64,000 nucleotides of DNA from contig NZ_FNPK01000012.1 in NCBI RefSeq assembly GCF_900107285.1, positions 35,609 to 99,608 on the forward strand, in the 5' to 3' direction. Source of the stretch: Acinetobacter kyonggiensis (lineage in GTDB: Bacteria; Pseudomonadota; Gammaproteobacteria; Pseudomonadales; Moraxellaceae). This document shows positions 9,618 to 18,696 of the stretch, in pieces (the stretch's first letter is position 1; every line of letters starts with the position of its first letter). The position numbers were made by a program, and so were the translations under genes. The notes beneath the pieces were generated by a model. It did no database searches. It saw only the letters and a program-made list of their open reading frames with translations, and was not told where the DNA came from.

Positions 9618-10982
9618 TTATTTTTCCACTTTTTGGGGGCGTTGATAGTTTTCTTTGGCCACTTGTTTTGAACGCTCGAAAGCTAAACTATTTTCTGCAA
9701 CATCACGGGTAATCACCGATCCAGCACCAACCGTTGCACCATTGCCAATATGGACTGGGGCAACCAGTGAGCTATTTGAACCGATAAAAGCGCAATCGCC
9801 AATAATGGTTTTAAACTTATTTGCACCGTCGTAGTTACAGGTGATCGTACCTGCACCAATATTTGAACCTGCACCGACTTCAGCATCACCTAAATAAGTG
9901 AAGTGATTGGCTTTAGAACCTAGACCAATACTGGAGTTTTTCACTTCAACGAAGTTACCAATATGTACGTCATTGGCAAGTTTAGCGCCAGGGCGTAAAC
10001 GTGAAAATGGTCCAATTTGGGCATTTTCACCGACAATGGCATGATCAAAAATGCTATAGGGTTGTACTTTGGTGCCTGCGGCAATTTTACTGTTTTTAAT
10101 CACGCAACCTGCACCAATTTCGACATGATCACCAAATTCACAATCACCTTCAATGATCACGTTGATGTCAATACGAACATCTTGACCGACGCTTAAATGG
10201 CCACGTAAATCAAAACGTGCAGGGTCTATTAAATGTACGCCTTGCTGCATCAGTTTTTTGGCTTGGTTGTTTTGGAATTCACGTTCCAGCGTTGCCAGTT
10301 GCACGCGGTCGTTGACCCCTTCAACTTCAAAAGCCAATTCTGGTTCAACCGAAGCCACGCTTAAACCATCGGCAATCGCCATGGCAATAATATCGGTTAG
10401 GTAATATTCACCTTGCGCATTTTCATTGGACAGTTTGGGTAACCATTCATGCAATTTGGCATTGTTGACGCAGTAAATACCCGTATTAAACTCTTTAATT
10501 TTGCGTTGTTCATCGCTGGCATCTTTATGCTCAACAATGGCTTGAATTTCACCATTTTTACGCACAATACGCCCATAACCTGTGGCATCATCAACCGTCA
10601 GGGTCACAATGCCAATCCCCGTTTCTGTAGAGGCTTGCAGCAATTTTCTTAAGGTCGCCTCAGTGATACACGGCACGTCACCCGAGAGGATCAGCGATAC
10701 GCCATCCGTAGGTAACACGGGCAAAGTCACTTTCACAGCATGACCTGTACCGAGTTGTTCGGCTTGTTCAACCCATTCTACATTTTCTTGGGAAAATACT
10801 TGTTGAACCAGATTTCCACCATGACCATAGATGGTAATAATATTTGCTGCATTGAGTTTTTTTGCAGTTTCAATCACATGTCCCAATAAAGGACGTCCTG
10901 CAAGAGGTTGTAATACTTTTGGTAAAGTTGAACGCATACGTGTTCCTTTACCTGCAGCAAGAATAATAACGTTAGTAGACAT
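9618..10982 (-). CDS. glmU: Bifunctional UDP-GlcNAc pyrophosphorylase / GlcN-1-P acetyltransferase
   Basis: GlmU acetylates glucosamine-1-phosphate and then uridylates it to UDP-GlcNAc for peptidoglycan and LPS. The N-terminal nucleotidyltransferase signature [16 protein letters not shown] lies at about residues 6-21. The C-terminal half is a left-handed beta-helix of hexapeptide repeats ([30 protein letters not shown]). The ATG at 10982 is preferred over an in-frame TTG two codons upstream because an AGGA site sits 6-7 bp before it. It lies 22 bp after pgpA and directly upstream of glmS, so both UDP-GlcNAc genes are co-transcribed. Confidence 0.97.
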   Translation of the reverse strand: MSTNVIILAAGKGTRMRSTLPKVLQPLAGRPLLGHVIETAKKLNAANIITIYGHGGNLVQQVFSQENVEWVEQAEQLGTGHAVKVTLPVLPTDGVSLILSGDVPCITEATLRKLLQASTETGIGIVTLTVDDATGYGRIVRKNGEIQAIVEHKDASDEQRKIKEFNTGIYCVNNAKLHEWLPKLSNENAQGEYYLTDIIAMAIADGLSVASVEPELAFEVEGVNDRVQLATLEREFQNNQAKKLMQQGVHLIDPARFDLRGHLSVGQDVRIDINVIIEGDCEFGDHVEIGAGCVIKNSKIAAGTKVQPYSIFDHAIVGENAQIGPFSRLRPGAKLANDVHIGNFVEVKNSSIGLGSKANHFTYLGDAEVGAGSNIGAGTITCNYDGANKFKTIIGDCAFIGSNSSLVAPVHIGNGATVGAGSVITRDVAENSLAFERSKQVAKENYQRPQKVEK

Positions 10983-11004
10983 ATGCAATCCTACAAGTTT
11001 TAGC

Positions 11005-11532
11005 TTAGCTTAAGCCAATCACAAAATATAAATAAATGCAGATGCAGAGTGCGGCCCAAATGCCAGCGATAATATCATCCAGCATAATGCCGAAACCACC
11101 ACCAACTTGACGATCAATCACGCTGATAGGCCAAGGTTTCCATACATCAAACAAACGAAATAAAGCAAATCCAATCAAGACCCAATACCAGTTCATGACC
11201 CCTAAATAAATGAGCGGTAAAAAGGTAATCGATTGTCCAGCAAACTCATCCCAAACAATACGCCCATCATCATGAACCCCCATCACTTTAGCAGTTTGCC
11301 CGCAAATATAGATGCCAACAACAGACATAAGAATTATAGCCAATGTGGCGTTTAAAAACCCCAGTGCCAGCCAAATTGGAATAAACAGCAATGCGAAAGC
11401 AGAACCAAAGGTGCCCGGTGCTTTTGGCAGCAGTCCAGAACCAAATCCAACACCGCAAAACACGATACAGCGGTTGAACCAAGCCATGTTTTTAAAATTG
11501 ATTGCGGGTTTATGCAAAGTGTTGGTATCCAT
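11005..11532 (-). CDS. pgpA: Phosphatidylglycerophosphatase A
   Basis: PgpA dephosphorylates phosphatidylglycerophosphate at the inner membrane. The protein has the family's [14 protein letters not shown] motif, a DEFAGQ motif and the C-terminal [10 protein letters not shown] acidic motif, set among several hydrophobic segments. I start it at the ATG at 11532 (MDTNTLHKP), which overlaps thiL by 23 bp. The frame stays open to 11568, but that longer start would overlap thiL by 59 bp. The thiL-pgpA pair is common in gammaproteobacteria. Confidence 0.92.
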   Translation of the reverse strand: MDTNTLHKPAINFKNMAWFNRCIVFCGVGFGSGLLPKAPGTFGSAFALLFIPIWLALGFLNATLAIILMSVVGIYICGQTAKVMGVHDDGRIVWDEFAGQSITFLPLIYLGVMNWYWVLIGFALFRLFDVWKPWPISVIDRQVGGGFGIMLDDIIAGIWAALCICIYLYFVIGLS

Positions 11533-12427
11533 GAAATTGTAATGGATAGTGTGCACCATCCAGCTCAAAAGTTAATCCCTTTTGTTTGGTAATTTGTCCA
11601 ATAATCGTAATATTAATATCTAATTTTTGTTGCAAAAGTTTATCGTAATTTTGTGGGCTGATGGTAAAACATAATTCGTAATCATCGCCACCCGCTAAAG
11701 CGTGATGCCATTGTTTTTCTTGAGGTAAAATATGAAGTGCTTCACTTATTGGAAGTTTGTCTAATTGAATTTGAGCACCGACATGAGATGCTTTGAGAAT
11801 ATGACCTAAATCTTGGGCTAAACCATCCGATACATCAATCATGCCTGAGGCTAAGCCTTTAAGCTGTTGTCCGAGTTGACAGCGCGGTGTCGGGTAATCC
11901 AAACGCTTTTGTAGTACATGACCGAGATGCTGTAAAGCAAAAGCAGCATCACCAACGTGCCCACTGACACAAATATAGTCACCTATTTGCGCACCTGAAC
12001 GTGTTACGGCTTGACCCGATTCAACCCAACCTAGTGCGGTCACTGAAAGAGTGAGGTGTGGACTTTGCGTGGTATCACCACCAATTAAACTGACGCCAAA
12101 TTGATCGCAACAATCATATAAACCCTGACTAAAGCCTTTGAGCCAGTCATGATCAATTTGGGGTAAGCTCAAGGCCAGTAAAATGCTGTGCGGTTTGGCC
12201 CCCATTGCGGCAATATCGGATAAATTGACGGCAACAGATTTCCAGCCAATGGCATGCGGAGTGGTGTCTAAAGGGAAATGTCGACCGGCAACCAAAGTAT
12301 CGGCACAGATGACCAATTGTTGGTTGGGTGGGGGGGTGAGCAAGGCTGAGTCATCACCGACACCTAAGTCGACAGCATTTCGATTCTGTCGATTGAAATA
12401 AGTGTCAATGATGGAAAACTCAGCCAT
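11510..12427 (-). CDS. thiL: Thiamine-monophosphate kinase
   Basis: ThiL phosphorylates thiamine monophosphate to the active cofactor thiamine diphosphate. The 305-residue protein belongs to the PurM/ThiL ATP-binding family. It shows the N-terminal VDLGVGDDSALLTPP, the metal-binding LIGGDTT and the later GMIDVSDGLAQDLGHIL and AGGDDYELCF motifs. It lies 20 bp after nusB and overlaps pgpA, within the rib-nusB-thiL-pgpA operon. Confidence 0.96.
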   Translation of the reverse strand: MAEFSIIDTYFNRQNRNAVDLGVGDDSALLTPPPNQQLVICADTLVAGRHFPLDTTPHAIGWKSVAVNLSDIAAMGAKPHSILLALSLPQIDHDWLKGFSQGLYDCCDQFGVSLIGGDTTQSPHLTLSVTALGWVESGQAVTRSGAQIGDYICVSGHVGDAAFALQHLGHVLQKRLDYPTPRCQLGQQLKGLASGMIDVSDGLAQDLGHILKASHVGAQIQLDKLPISEALHILPQEKQWHHALAGGDDYELCFTISPQNYDKLLQQKLDINITIIGQITKQKGLTFELDGAHYPLQFHGYQHFA

Positions 12428-12447
12428 ACAACAAATCTACTGAAAAA

Positions 12448-12897
12448 TTAGTCGGCTTGTTGCTTTTCTGCTGCACGTAAGCTGGTTGCTAAACGGTCTA
12501 ATACACCATTGATGTATTTATGGCTGTCAGCACCACCAAAGTGTTTAGCAAGCTCAATGGACTCATCTAGAACAACGCGATATGGAATTTCAAGATGATC
12601 TTTGAGTTCATATGCGCCTAGACGAAGTGCTGCCAGCTCAACACCATCTAAGGCATTAAGCTCACGGTCAAGCACAGGGATTAGGAGCGCATCCAATGCT
12701 TCATGATTGGCAACCACTTGAGTTAACAATTCATGATAATAGCCGAGATCCACTTTGTGCATGGCATTTTCCACACGCGTACGTGCTTCAATCTCATGGA
12801 CGGGATTGTGGCTCATCTGCCATTCATAAATTCCTTGTACAGCAAAGCGACGTGCTTTACGTTTCGCTGCATAAGTAGCTTGAAGTGTTTGCGACAT
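12448..12897 (-). CDS. nusB: Transcription antitermination factor NusB
   Basis: NusB (149 residues) binds boxA RNA with NusE/S10 and supports antitermination of rRNA operons. The helical fold signature is visible in [14 protein letters not shown] near the N-terminus and in [20 protein letters not shown] followed by [11 protein letters not shown] in the C-terminal half. It starts 3 bp after the ribH stop, the usual ribH-nusB pairing in proteobacteria. Confidence 0.96.
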   Translation of the reverse strand: MSQTLQATYAAKRKARRFAVQGIYEWQMSHNPVHEIEARTRVENAMHKVDLGYYHELLTQVVANHEALDALLIPVLDRELNALDGVELAALRLGAYELKDHLEIPYRVVLDESIELAKHFGGADSHKYINGVLDRLATSLRAAEKQQAD

Positions 12898-12900
12898 GCT

Positions 12901-13371
12901 TTAAATAGCCTTTAACAAGTTAACCATTTCAATTGCAGTAAGGGCAGCTTCGCCACCTTTATTACCTGCTTTTGTACCAGAGCGTTCAATCGCTTGTTCA
13001 ATACTATCCGTAGTAAGTACACCGTTAATCACTGGTAAGCCAGTATCTAGACCAACAACGCCTAAACCTTTAGCGCATTCACCAGCAACAAAATCAAAGT
13101 GAGGTGTGCTGCCACGAATCACAGCACCCAGTGCAATGATCGCATCAAAACGATCTGAAGCGGCAAGTTTTTTTGCAACCACAGGAAGTTCCCATGCGCC
13201 CGGTGCATGAACAACGGTAATATTATCCTCTGATACACCATGACGTTTCAATGTATCAATTGCACCTTCTAATAGATGTTCGACCACAAAGCTATTAAAA
13301 CGGCCCACTAAAATCGCGTAACGGCCTTCGCTCGCGAGATGTAACATACCTTCAATACGGCGAACTGCCAT
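12901..13371 (-). CDS. ribH: 6,7-dimethyl-8-ribityllumazine synthase
   Basis: Lumazine synthase condenses 5-amino-6-ribitylaminouracil with 3,4-dihydroxy-2-butanone-4-phosphate, the penultimate step of riboflavin synthesis. The 156-residue protein has [14 protein letters not shown], the substrate loop [31 protein letters not shown] with the catalytic His, and [14 protein letters not shown]. It lies 11 bp after ribB, whose product supplies one of its substrates. Confidence 0.97.
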   Translation of the reverse strand: MAVRRIEGMLHLASEGRYAILVGRFNSFVVEHLLEGAIDTLKRHGVSEDNITVVHAPGAWELPVVAKKLAASDRFDAIIALGAVIRGSTPHFDFVAGECAKGLGVVGLDTGLPVINGVLTTDSIEQAIERSGTKAGNKGGEAALTAIEMVNLLKAI

Positions 13372-13382
13372 AGCAACCTCGA

Positions 13383-14504
13383 TTATTTCTCTGTTGTTTG
13401 ATTTGCGGTGATATATTCCACCACTTCTAAATTAAAGCCTGATAGTGCGTTAAAACGTAAAGGTGAGCTTAGTAGCTTCATCTTTTCAACGCCTAAATCA
13501 CGTAAAATTTGTGCACCTACACCAATCGTTTGATATTGCTGAGAAAGTGCTGCATTTGATTTGCTTGGTTTTGGTGCCGTTAAGTTGCTTAAAGCAGGAC
13601 CCAAATCTTGTAAATGGCGTTGACCAATCCACACCAAAACACCGCGATCACTGTTGGCAATCTCTTTTAGTGCACGGTCTAAGTTCCATGCAGGTTCACC
13701 ATCTTGTTTATTGAGTTTCAATAAATCACGAACTGGACTAAAGCCATGGACACGAACCGTCGTCACGCCCTCAGCAGGCTGACCTTTCACTAAAGCCAAA
13801 TGAATATCTGGATTACCCAATTCACGGTAACGATACAAATCAAAAGTGCCGTATTCAGTGTCTAGGGTTTGTTGATCAATACGTTCAACGGTTTGTTCAT
13901 TGGTCATGCGGTAATGAATTAAATCCGCAATGGTGCCTATTTTCAAACCATGTTTTTCTGCGAAAACTTCAAGGTCTGGACGACGTGCCATAGTGCCGTC
14001 TTCATTAATGATTTCACAAATTACAGAGGCCGGTTCAAGTCCTGCAAGACGTGATAAGTCACAACCAGCTTCGGTATGACCTGCACGGTGCAGTACGCCA
14101 CCGGGTTGTGCCATGAGTGGGAAAATATGACCCGGCTGAACAATGTCAGCAGGTTTAGCATGAGCTGCAACAGCCGTTTGAATGGTATGCGCACGTTCAG
14201 CAGGTGAAATACCTGTTGAAATACCTTCTGCTGCTTCAATAGAAAGTGTAAAATTCGTACCATGCTGTGCGCCGTTCGCATCGACCATAAGCGGAAGATT
14301 TAGTTGCTGACAACGGTCGCGACTAAGCGTTAAGCAAACTAAACCACGTGCATGCGTGATCATAAAGTTGATATCTTCTGGACGTACATGTGTCGCAGCA
14401 ATAACTAAATCACCTTCATTTTCACGATCTTCATCATCCATCAGGATGACCATTTTTCCTGCACGGATATCTGCTACGAGCTCTTCAACGGTATTGAGCG
14501 GCAT
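13383..14504 (-). CDS. ribB: 3,4-dihydroxy-2-butanone-4-phosphate synthase with degenerate GTP cyclohydrolase II domain
   Basis: Residues about 1-205 form a complete RibB domain that makes the four-carbon riboflavin precursor from ribulose-5-phosphate. Motifs are [24 protein letters not shown] and [14 protein letters not shown]. The remaining 165 or so residues resemble the GTP cyclohydrolase II (RibA) fold but lack its zinc-binding cysteines, so only the first activity is likely. The ATG at 14504 follows an AAGGTG site; a TTG one codon earlier is less likely. First gene of the operon. No FMN riboswitch was recognised upstream. Confidence 0.93.
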   Translation of the reverse strand: MPLNTVEELVADIRAGKMVILMDDEDRENEGDLVIAATHVRPEDINFMITHARGLVCLTLSRDRCQQLNLPLMVDANGAQHGTNFTLSIEAAEGISTGISPAERAHTIQTAVAAHAKPADIVQPGHIFPLMAQPGGVLHRAGHTEAGCDLSRLAGLEPASVICEIINEDGTMARRPDLEVFAEKHGLKIGTIADLIHYRMTNEQTVERIDQQTLDTEYGTFDLYRYRELGNPDIHLALVKGQPAEGVTTVRVHGFSPVRDLLKLNKQDGEPAWNLDRALKEIANSDRGVLVWIGQRHLQDLGPALSNLTAPKPSKSNAALSQQYQTIGVGAQILRDLGVEKMKLLSSPLRFNALSGFNLEVVEYITANQTTEK

Positions 14505-15028
14505 CAATCTTCACCTTCTTTTTGTCTCAAACGACATTTTGCTTGTATTGATTGTTGCATAGTCTAACGTGTTTTGACGTCCTTTGCCTATGCTTATCAG
14601 TTTTCCCTAAACTGCCCATTGTTATACACAGTAGTAGAATGCTTGAAAAGAGGGCTTTATTTTAAAAGACCAGATTGTGACTAATCTTTAAACATTTGAA
14701 ATGCATAAATAATGACAAGCTTATGCAAAATGATCAGGGTTTGTCCGATTTTGAGCTGTTTTTGTATAAAACGCAGCATAAGCATATGCGCTACTGACCG
14801 TGATGGTACAGCCTTTACAGGAAAAGTCGATTTACTGATCTTAAAAAATGTCGATACAAATCTGCAAGATTTATTGAATAACGATCAAATTATCTTTTAA
14901 GTTTTAGAATTTAAGGGATGCAAAAGGCACTTTGTAAATTGGTTTGCAAAGTGTCTTATAAGTTGATAAAGCATTAATTTAATGTATGTTTTTGTGTTGG
15001 TTATATAAGTGAGGAGATTTTGAATTTA
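14505..15028. other. Intergenic region between the rib operon and the Ter locus
   Basis: This gap of about 520 bp separates the divergent rib operon and the decayed glycosyltransferase gene. A 62-codon plus-strand frame at 14712-14900 has no recognisable domain or clear ribosome site, and I do not call it. The rib operon promoter must lie near 14510-14640, but no convincing -35/-10 pair could be fixed by eye. No riboswitch or strong terminator was seen. Confidence 0.5.
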
Positions 15029-15834
15029 ATGGAAATGCATATTCGCCTTAATATGATGGTCAAAAATGAAGCTCATGTTATTTTAAGATGTTTAGCCTCT
15101 GTAAAGCCATGGATAGACTCTTGGTGTATTTCGGATACGGGTTAGTGATGGTACTCAGGAGCTTATTCAGGACTATTTAAAAGATATATTCGGATAGTTG
15201 TATGAACGTCCTTAGAAAAATTTTGGCTTTAATCGTACAGAAGCATGATGGTGCACGAGCAAAAATTGCCGATACTTATTTAAAGGACATTGCATTACTG
15301 GAGCAAGGTTTGCAGGACGAACCTGATAATTTGCGCTATTTATTTTATTTAGCCCAGAGTTATCGTGATGCAAAAATGCTAGAAAAAAGTCGTGAGTTTT
15401 ACTTAAAAAGAGCCAGTGCAGGCGGTTGGGAAGAAGAACGCTGGATGGCGCAATTTCGTGCGGCCCAAATGGCTGAACGTCTGGGGCTAAGTGAAGAAAT
15501 TATCTACAAAGAGTATCTACAAAGTTGGGTTGCTCGGCAGCAACGCGCAGAGCCACTATATGAATTAGCACGATACTATAGAGGAAAGAACCTTTTTGAT
15601 TTGGCGAGTTATTTTGCGCAGCAGGCGGCAAATATTACTCTACCGCAAGATAAATTATTTGTGGATGCCAGTGTGTATGAGTGGCGTGCTTTGGACGAAC
15701 TTGCTGTTGCAGCGAGTTATTGTATTGCTTATAAAACTGCGGGTAAGGCAGCAATACAAAAAATGATTATAGACAATAAATATCCGACTTCACAAAAGGA
15801 ACGTATTTTAGCCAATGAAAAATTTTTTAAATAA
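15029..15834 (+). pseudogene. Glycosyltransferase family 2 with TPR-like tail, decayed by stops, frameshifts and an internal deletion
   Basis: From the ATG at 15029 the frame reads MVKNEAHVILRCLASVKPW and ISDTG, the N-terminus of a GT-A family 2 glycosyltransferase, then stops at 15143. Shifted frames continue the family: SDGTQELIQDYLKDI, then ELYERP, a stop at 15213 where Trp is usual, then KNFGFNRTEA. The 210-codon frame from 15202 supplies the C-terminal helical part (PDNLRYLFYLAQSYRDA, GGWEEERWMAQF). The central catalytic portion, roughly 150 codons, is missing between NRTEA and HDGARAKIADTYLKD. The 3' piece could still be translated from the ATG at 15202, but it carries no catalytic domain. 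Confidence 0.82.
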
Positions 15835-15864
15835 AATTTAACATTAAAGTAACCGAATAATGAT

Positions 15865-15899
15865 ATTAACCGCCACTAGGTTTTCTAGTGGCGGTTAAT
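15865..15899. terminator. Strong 15-bp hairpin after the glycosyltransferase pseudogene
   Basis: A perfect inverted repeat, ATTAACCGCCACTAG and its complement, forms a 15-bp stem with a 5-base loop (15880-15884). It sits 30 bp after the pseudogene stop. The following T-run is weak, so it may act as a partial terminator or an RNA-stability element. Confidence 0.6.
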
Positions 15900-15965
15900 C
15901 TATTATGTTTAAGCAGGATTCAGGTGATTTATGAAAATAATGGATAACACATTCACTTTTCAGTT

Positions 15966-16190
15966 TTGTCATTAGATGTTAAGTGGTGTACCGATACTTC
16001 AATTTTAAAGCAAATCACTGAAGTTGTGGTCGAGTTGGCAACTGCCGATACCAATACCATCAAAGCCTTCTTTAAATGGGTTTCTGCAAGTATTTCTACG
16101 GGCAGTCAGAAAGTTGATGCTGGTCAGAAAGAAGTGAGTGGATTGAATGATTTACCACCGCCACCACCTGAAGTAAATGTTGTACTCTAA
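15966..16190 (+). pseudogene. C-terminal remnant of a TerY-type VWA protein
   Basis: The 74 codons match only the C-terminal end of the VWA protein encoded at 16873-17508. FFKWVSASISTGSQ corresponds to FFKWVSASVVAGSS there, and both end in a run of prolines, PPPPPEVNVVL versus PPPPSEIQLVL. The N-terminal Rossmann fold with the MIDAS metal site is absent. The upstream sequence (about 15930-15965) has a short frame broken by a stop. I read it as a deleted third terY paralogue at the start of the operon. Translation from the TTG at 15966 cannot be excluded but would not give a VWA fold. Confidence 0.75.
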
Positions 16191-16220
16191 TTAAAATTCA
16201 ATAATACAAAGGAAATAATA

Positions 16221-16862
16221 ATGGCGATCACATTAGCCAAAGGGCAAGGTTTAAGTCTTGAAAAATCACAACATAATTTGTCTTTAGTGACGATTGGTTT
16301 AGGTTGGGATATTGCAGCACAAAAGAAGCGTTTTTTAGGGGGGTTATTTAGTGAGCAACCTGCCGAATATGATCTAGATGTGGTTGCTTTTTTATGTGAT
16401 GCAAACGATACAGTCCGAGATGTAGGACGTGATTCGTCAGGAAATCCAACGCTTAAAAACAGTGATGTAATTTTTTTTAATAATCTAAAACATCGTTCAG
16501 GTGATATTTGGCTGACCGGAGATAATCGTACAGGAGCCGGTGATGGAGATGATGAACAAATTATTGTGAAGTTAAATTCACTGTCTAATGATTATCACAA
16601 GATTGTATTTATTGTTCAGATTTATGAGGGCGCTAAAAACAATCAGCACTTTGGTCAAGTTCAGAATGCATTTATTCGTGCAGTTGATGCTTCTGGTAAA
16701 GAGATGGTGCGTTTTAATTTGTCAGGAAAAGATCAATACGATCAACAACGTTCATTATTGTTTGCAGAATTGGTTCGTGAAAGTAATGGCTGGAAATTTA
16801 ATGCGCTAGGTTCATCTTCTGCATCTGATAATTTTGTAGAATGGTTAAAAAAATACGTCTAA
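16221..16862 (+). CDS. TerD-family (TerX/TerZ-like) stress protein
   Basis: The 213-residue protein has the TerD beta-sandwich signature: MAITLAKGQGLSLEK, VTIGLGWDI, the calcium-binding [16 protein letters not shown], and [13 protein letters not shown]. TerD proteins bind Ca2+ and are implicated in tellurite, oxidative and phage-related stress responses. It carries an insertion of about 20 residues between the first strands (KKRFLGGLFSEQPAEY), as in TerX/TerZ-type members. It starts the TerY-P operon with a GGAAATAATA leader and is followed 10 bp later by a VWA gene. Confidence 0.9.
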   Translation: MAITLAKGQGLSLEKSQHNLSLVTIGLGWDIAAQKKRFLGGLFSEQPAEYDLDVVAFLCDANDTVRDVGRDSSGNPTLKNSDVIFFNNLKHRSGDIWLTGDNRTGAGDGDDEQIIVKLNSLSNDYHKIVFIVQIYEGAKNNQHFGQVQNAFIRAVDASGKEMVRFNLSGKDQYDQQRSLLFAELVRESNGWKFNALGSSSASDNFVEWLKKYV

Positions 16863-16872
16863 AGAGATAAAA

Positions 16873-17508
16873 ATGCGTCGTCTACCAGTTTATATTTTGC
16901 TTGATACCTCGGGTTCTATGCGAGGAGAACCGATTCATTCTCTCAATGTTGGGCTTCAGTCTATGCTCAGCGCATTAAGGCAGGATCCTTATGCTTTAGA
17001 AAGTGTACATTTGAGTGTCATCACATTTGATATGGACGCAAAAGTATATTTGCCTTTAACGCCTTTAGATCAAATCCAAATTCCTGATATTGATGTACCA
17101 AATGTGGGTGCAACTTTTATGGGTGCTGCTTTGGAGTTGTTAACGCATGAAGTTCAGCAAAATGTTAAAAAAACGACAGACGAACAAAGAGGAGATTGGC
17201 GTCCATTATTATTCTTAATGACCGATGGTTCACCGTCGGACGTTTATGCCTATCAACAAATTGTACCCGTCATTCAGCAATTAAACTTTGCGAGTATTGT
17301 CGCTTGTGCTGCGGGACCGAAAGCGAAAACAGAATTTTTATTACAGCTAACCAATCAGGTGGTTGTACTCGACACAATGGACTCTAATTCTTTTTCAAGT
17401 TTCTTTAAGTGGGTTTCAGCCAGTGTGGTTGCGGGGAGTAGCAGTGCTGGAGTCACTGACTCTATTTCTTTACCGCCACCGCCATCGGAAATTCAGTTGG
17501 TTTTATAG
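16873..17508 (+). CDS. terY: TerY-type VWA domain protein
   Basis: A single von Willebrand A domain of 211 residues. The MIDAS metal site is intact: DTSGSMRG near residue 9, a Thr-containing loop VGATFMGAAL, and MTDGSPSD near residue 116. The Pro-rich C-terminus is the same as in the remnant at 15966. In Ter systems TerY proteins associate with a PP2C phosphatase and a kinase (the TerY-P triad) and are thought to scaffold TerD complexes at the membrane. Both partners are encoded downstream on the same strand. Confidence 0.88.
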   Translation: MRRLPVYILLDTSGSMRGEPIHSLNVGLQSMLSALRQDPYALESVHLSVITFDMDAKVYLPLTPLDQIQIPDIDVPNVGATFMGAALELLTHEVQQNVKKTTDEQRGDWRPLLFLMTDGSPSDVYAYQQIVPVIQQLNFASIVACAAGPKAKTEFLLQLTNQVVVLDTMDSNSFSSFFKWVSASVVAGSSSAGVTDSISLPPPPSEIQLVL

Positions 17509-17513
17509 TCCGT

Positions 17514-17554
17514 ATTCAAAAGACATATGCACCATTCATAGCTGTCTTTTGAAT
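17514..17554. terminator. 12-bp hairpin between the two terY genes
   Basis: ATTCAAAAGACA (17514-17525) and its perfect complement (17543-17554) enclose a 17-base loop. There is no following T-run. It may tune expression of the downstream genes or protect mRNA ends, rather than act as a full terminator, since the next gene starts 53 bp later on the same strand. Confidence 0.45.
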
Positions 17555-17606
17555 ATCCCAACACTTTATATTTGATTGATATAACAAAAATAACCTAGGT
17601 GAAAAT

Positions 17607-18659
17607 ATGCGCCGATTACCCGTTTTTTTCGTCATTGATTGTTCTGAATCTATGGCTGGACAGCCTTTACAGGCAGTACAGGAAGGCATTGACTTTATCA
17701 TGAGTGGTTTGCGTACCGATCCCTATGCTTTAGAAACGGTCTATGTTTCAGTGCTTGCTTATGCAGGAATTGTACGGACTTTAGTACCGTTGACAGAGCT
17801 TTTTGCTTATAGAAGTTGTGAACTTCCTTTGGGGGGAGGTACACATTTAGGCAAAGCACTTGATCATTTGGCGAAAGAAATTGAACGTTCTGTGATGAGA
17901 ACGACGGCAGATGTCAAAGGGGACTGGAAACCGATTGTATATTTATTTACGGATGGTCGTCCGACAGATGATTATGAAGATGCGATTTCTCGTTGGAACG
18001 CTAAATATGAAAACAAAGTGACATTAGTCGCTATTGGTTTGGGACAAGATGTTGATTTTTCCATATTAAAACGTTTAACAACAAATTGTATTTCACTGAC
18101 CCAGATTGATCATGAATATGTCAAAAGCCTATGTAAATGGATTAGTGCTTCGGTTGTTTCACAGAGTATTAGTGTTGGGAATAATCAAGAAAAACAAGAT
18201 CTTTTGCCATTGGATGAGCGGTATATGCATTTGGCTAAGGAAAAGCTTTCGTTCCGAAAAGGTCGGGTTGATGATCGTACGGTTACATTTATAGGACGTT
18301 GTCAAAAGCTTCATCATCCTTATATTTTAAAATATACACGTCACTTACAGTATGGCGAGCTTTCTGATGTAAATATCAATTTATACAATTTTAAATTACA
18401 AACCTGTGCAGGTATTTCAGAAGATTATTTTAGTTGGACAGATCATGCTGCTGAAAAGCCTAAAATTAATACCTCTGTTTTAGAGGGCGGTTCTAATTGC
18501 CCTCATTGTTATGCTGAAACAGCTTTTGCAATGTGTGCATGTGGCAATTTGATGTGCTATGACGGATACAGTGAATTTGCAGTTTGTCCATGGTGTCTGC
18601 GTCAAATTAGTTTTTCTGCATCAGGGGAAGATTTTAATCTCACTCGTGGGCAAGGTTAA
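17607..18659 (+). CDS. TerY-type VWA protein with C-terminal zinc domain
   Basis: The 350-residue protein has an N-terminal VWA domain with MIDAS motifs IDCSESMAGQ (about residue 9) and FTDGRPTDDY (about 115). A linker follows, then a C-terminal cysteine cluster CPHC ... CACG ... CPWC (about residues 295-330), the TerY-C zinc-ribbon arrangement. It is a paralogue of the preceding gene with an added C-terminal half. Its place directly before the PP2C and kinase genes identifies it as the VWA member of the TerY-P triad. Confidence 0.87.
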   Translation: MRRLPVFFVIDCSESMAGQPLQAVQEGIDFIMSGLRTDPYALETVYVSVLAYAGIVRTLVPLTELFAYRSCELPLGGGTHLGKALDHLAKEIERSVMRTTADVKGDWKPIVYLFTDGRPTDDYEDAISRWNAKYENKVTLVAIGLGQDVDFSILKRLTTNCISLTQIDHEYVKSLCKWISASVVSQSISVGNNQEKQDLLPLDERYMHLAKEKLSFRKGRVDDRTVTFIGRCQKLHHPYILKYTRHLQYGELSDVNINLYNFKLQTCAGISEDYFSWTDHAAEKPKINTSVLEGGSNCPHCYAETAFAMCACGNLMCYDGYSEFAVCPWCLRQISFSASGEDFNLTRGQG

Positions 18660-18696
18660 GGCATAAAAATAGCAAAATGGTTCAGACTGGGGGAAA

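Noticed and set aside
14505..14700. Possible FMN riboswitch upstream of ribB
   Set aside because: The conserved RFN element motifs could not be found on the minus strand.
14712..14900. 62-codon plus-strand frame in the rib/Ter intergenic gap
   Set aside because: No ribosome site, no recognisable domain, and composition like the non-coding sequence around it.
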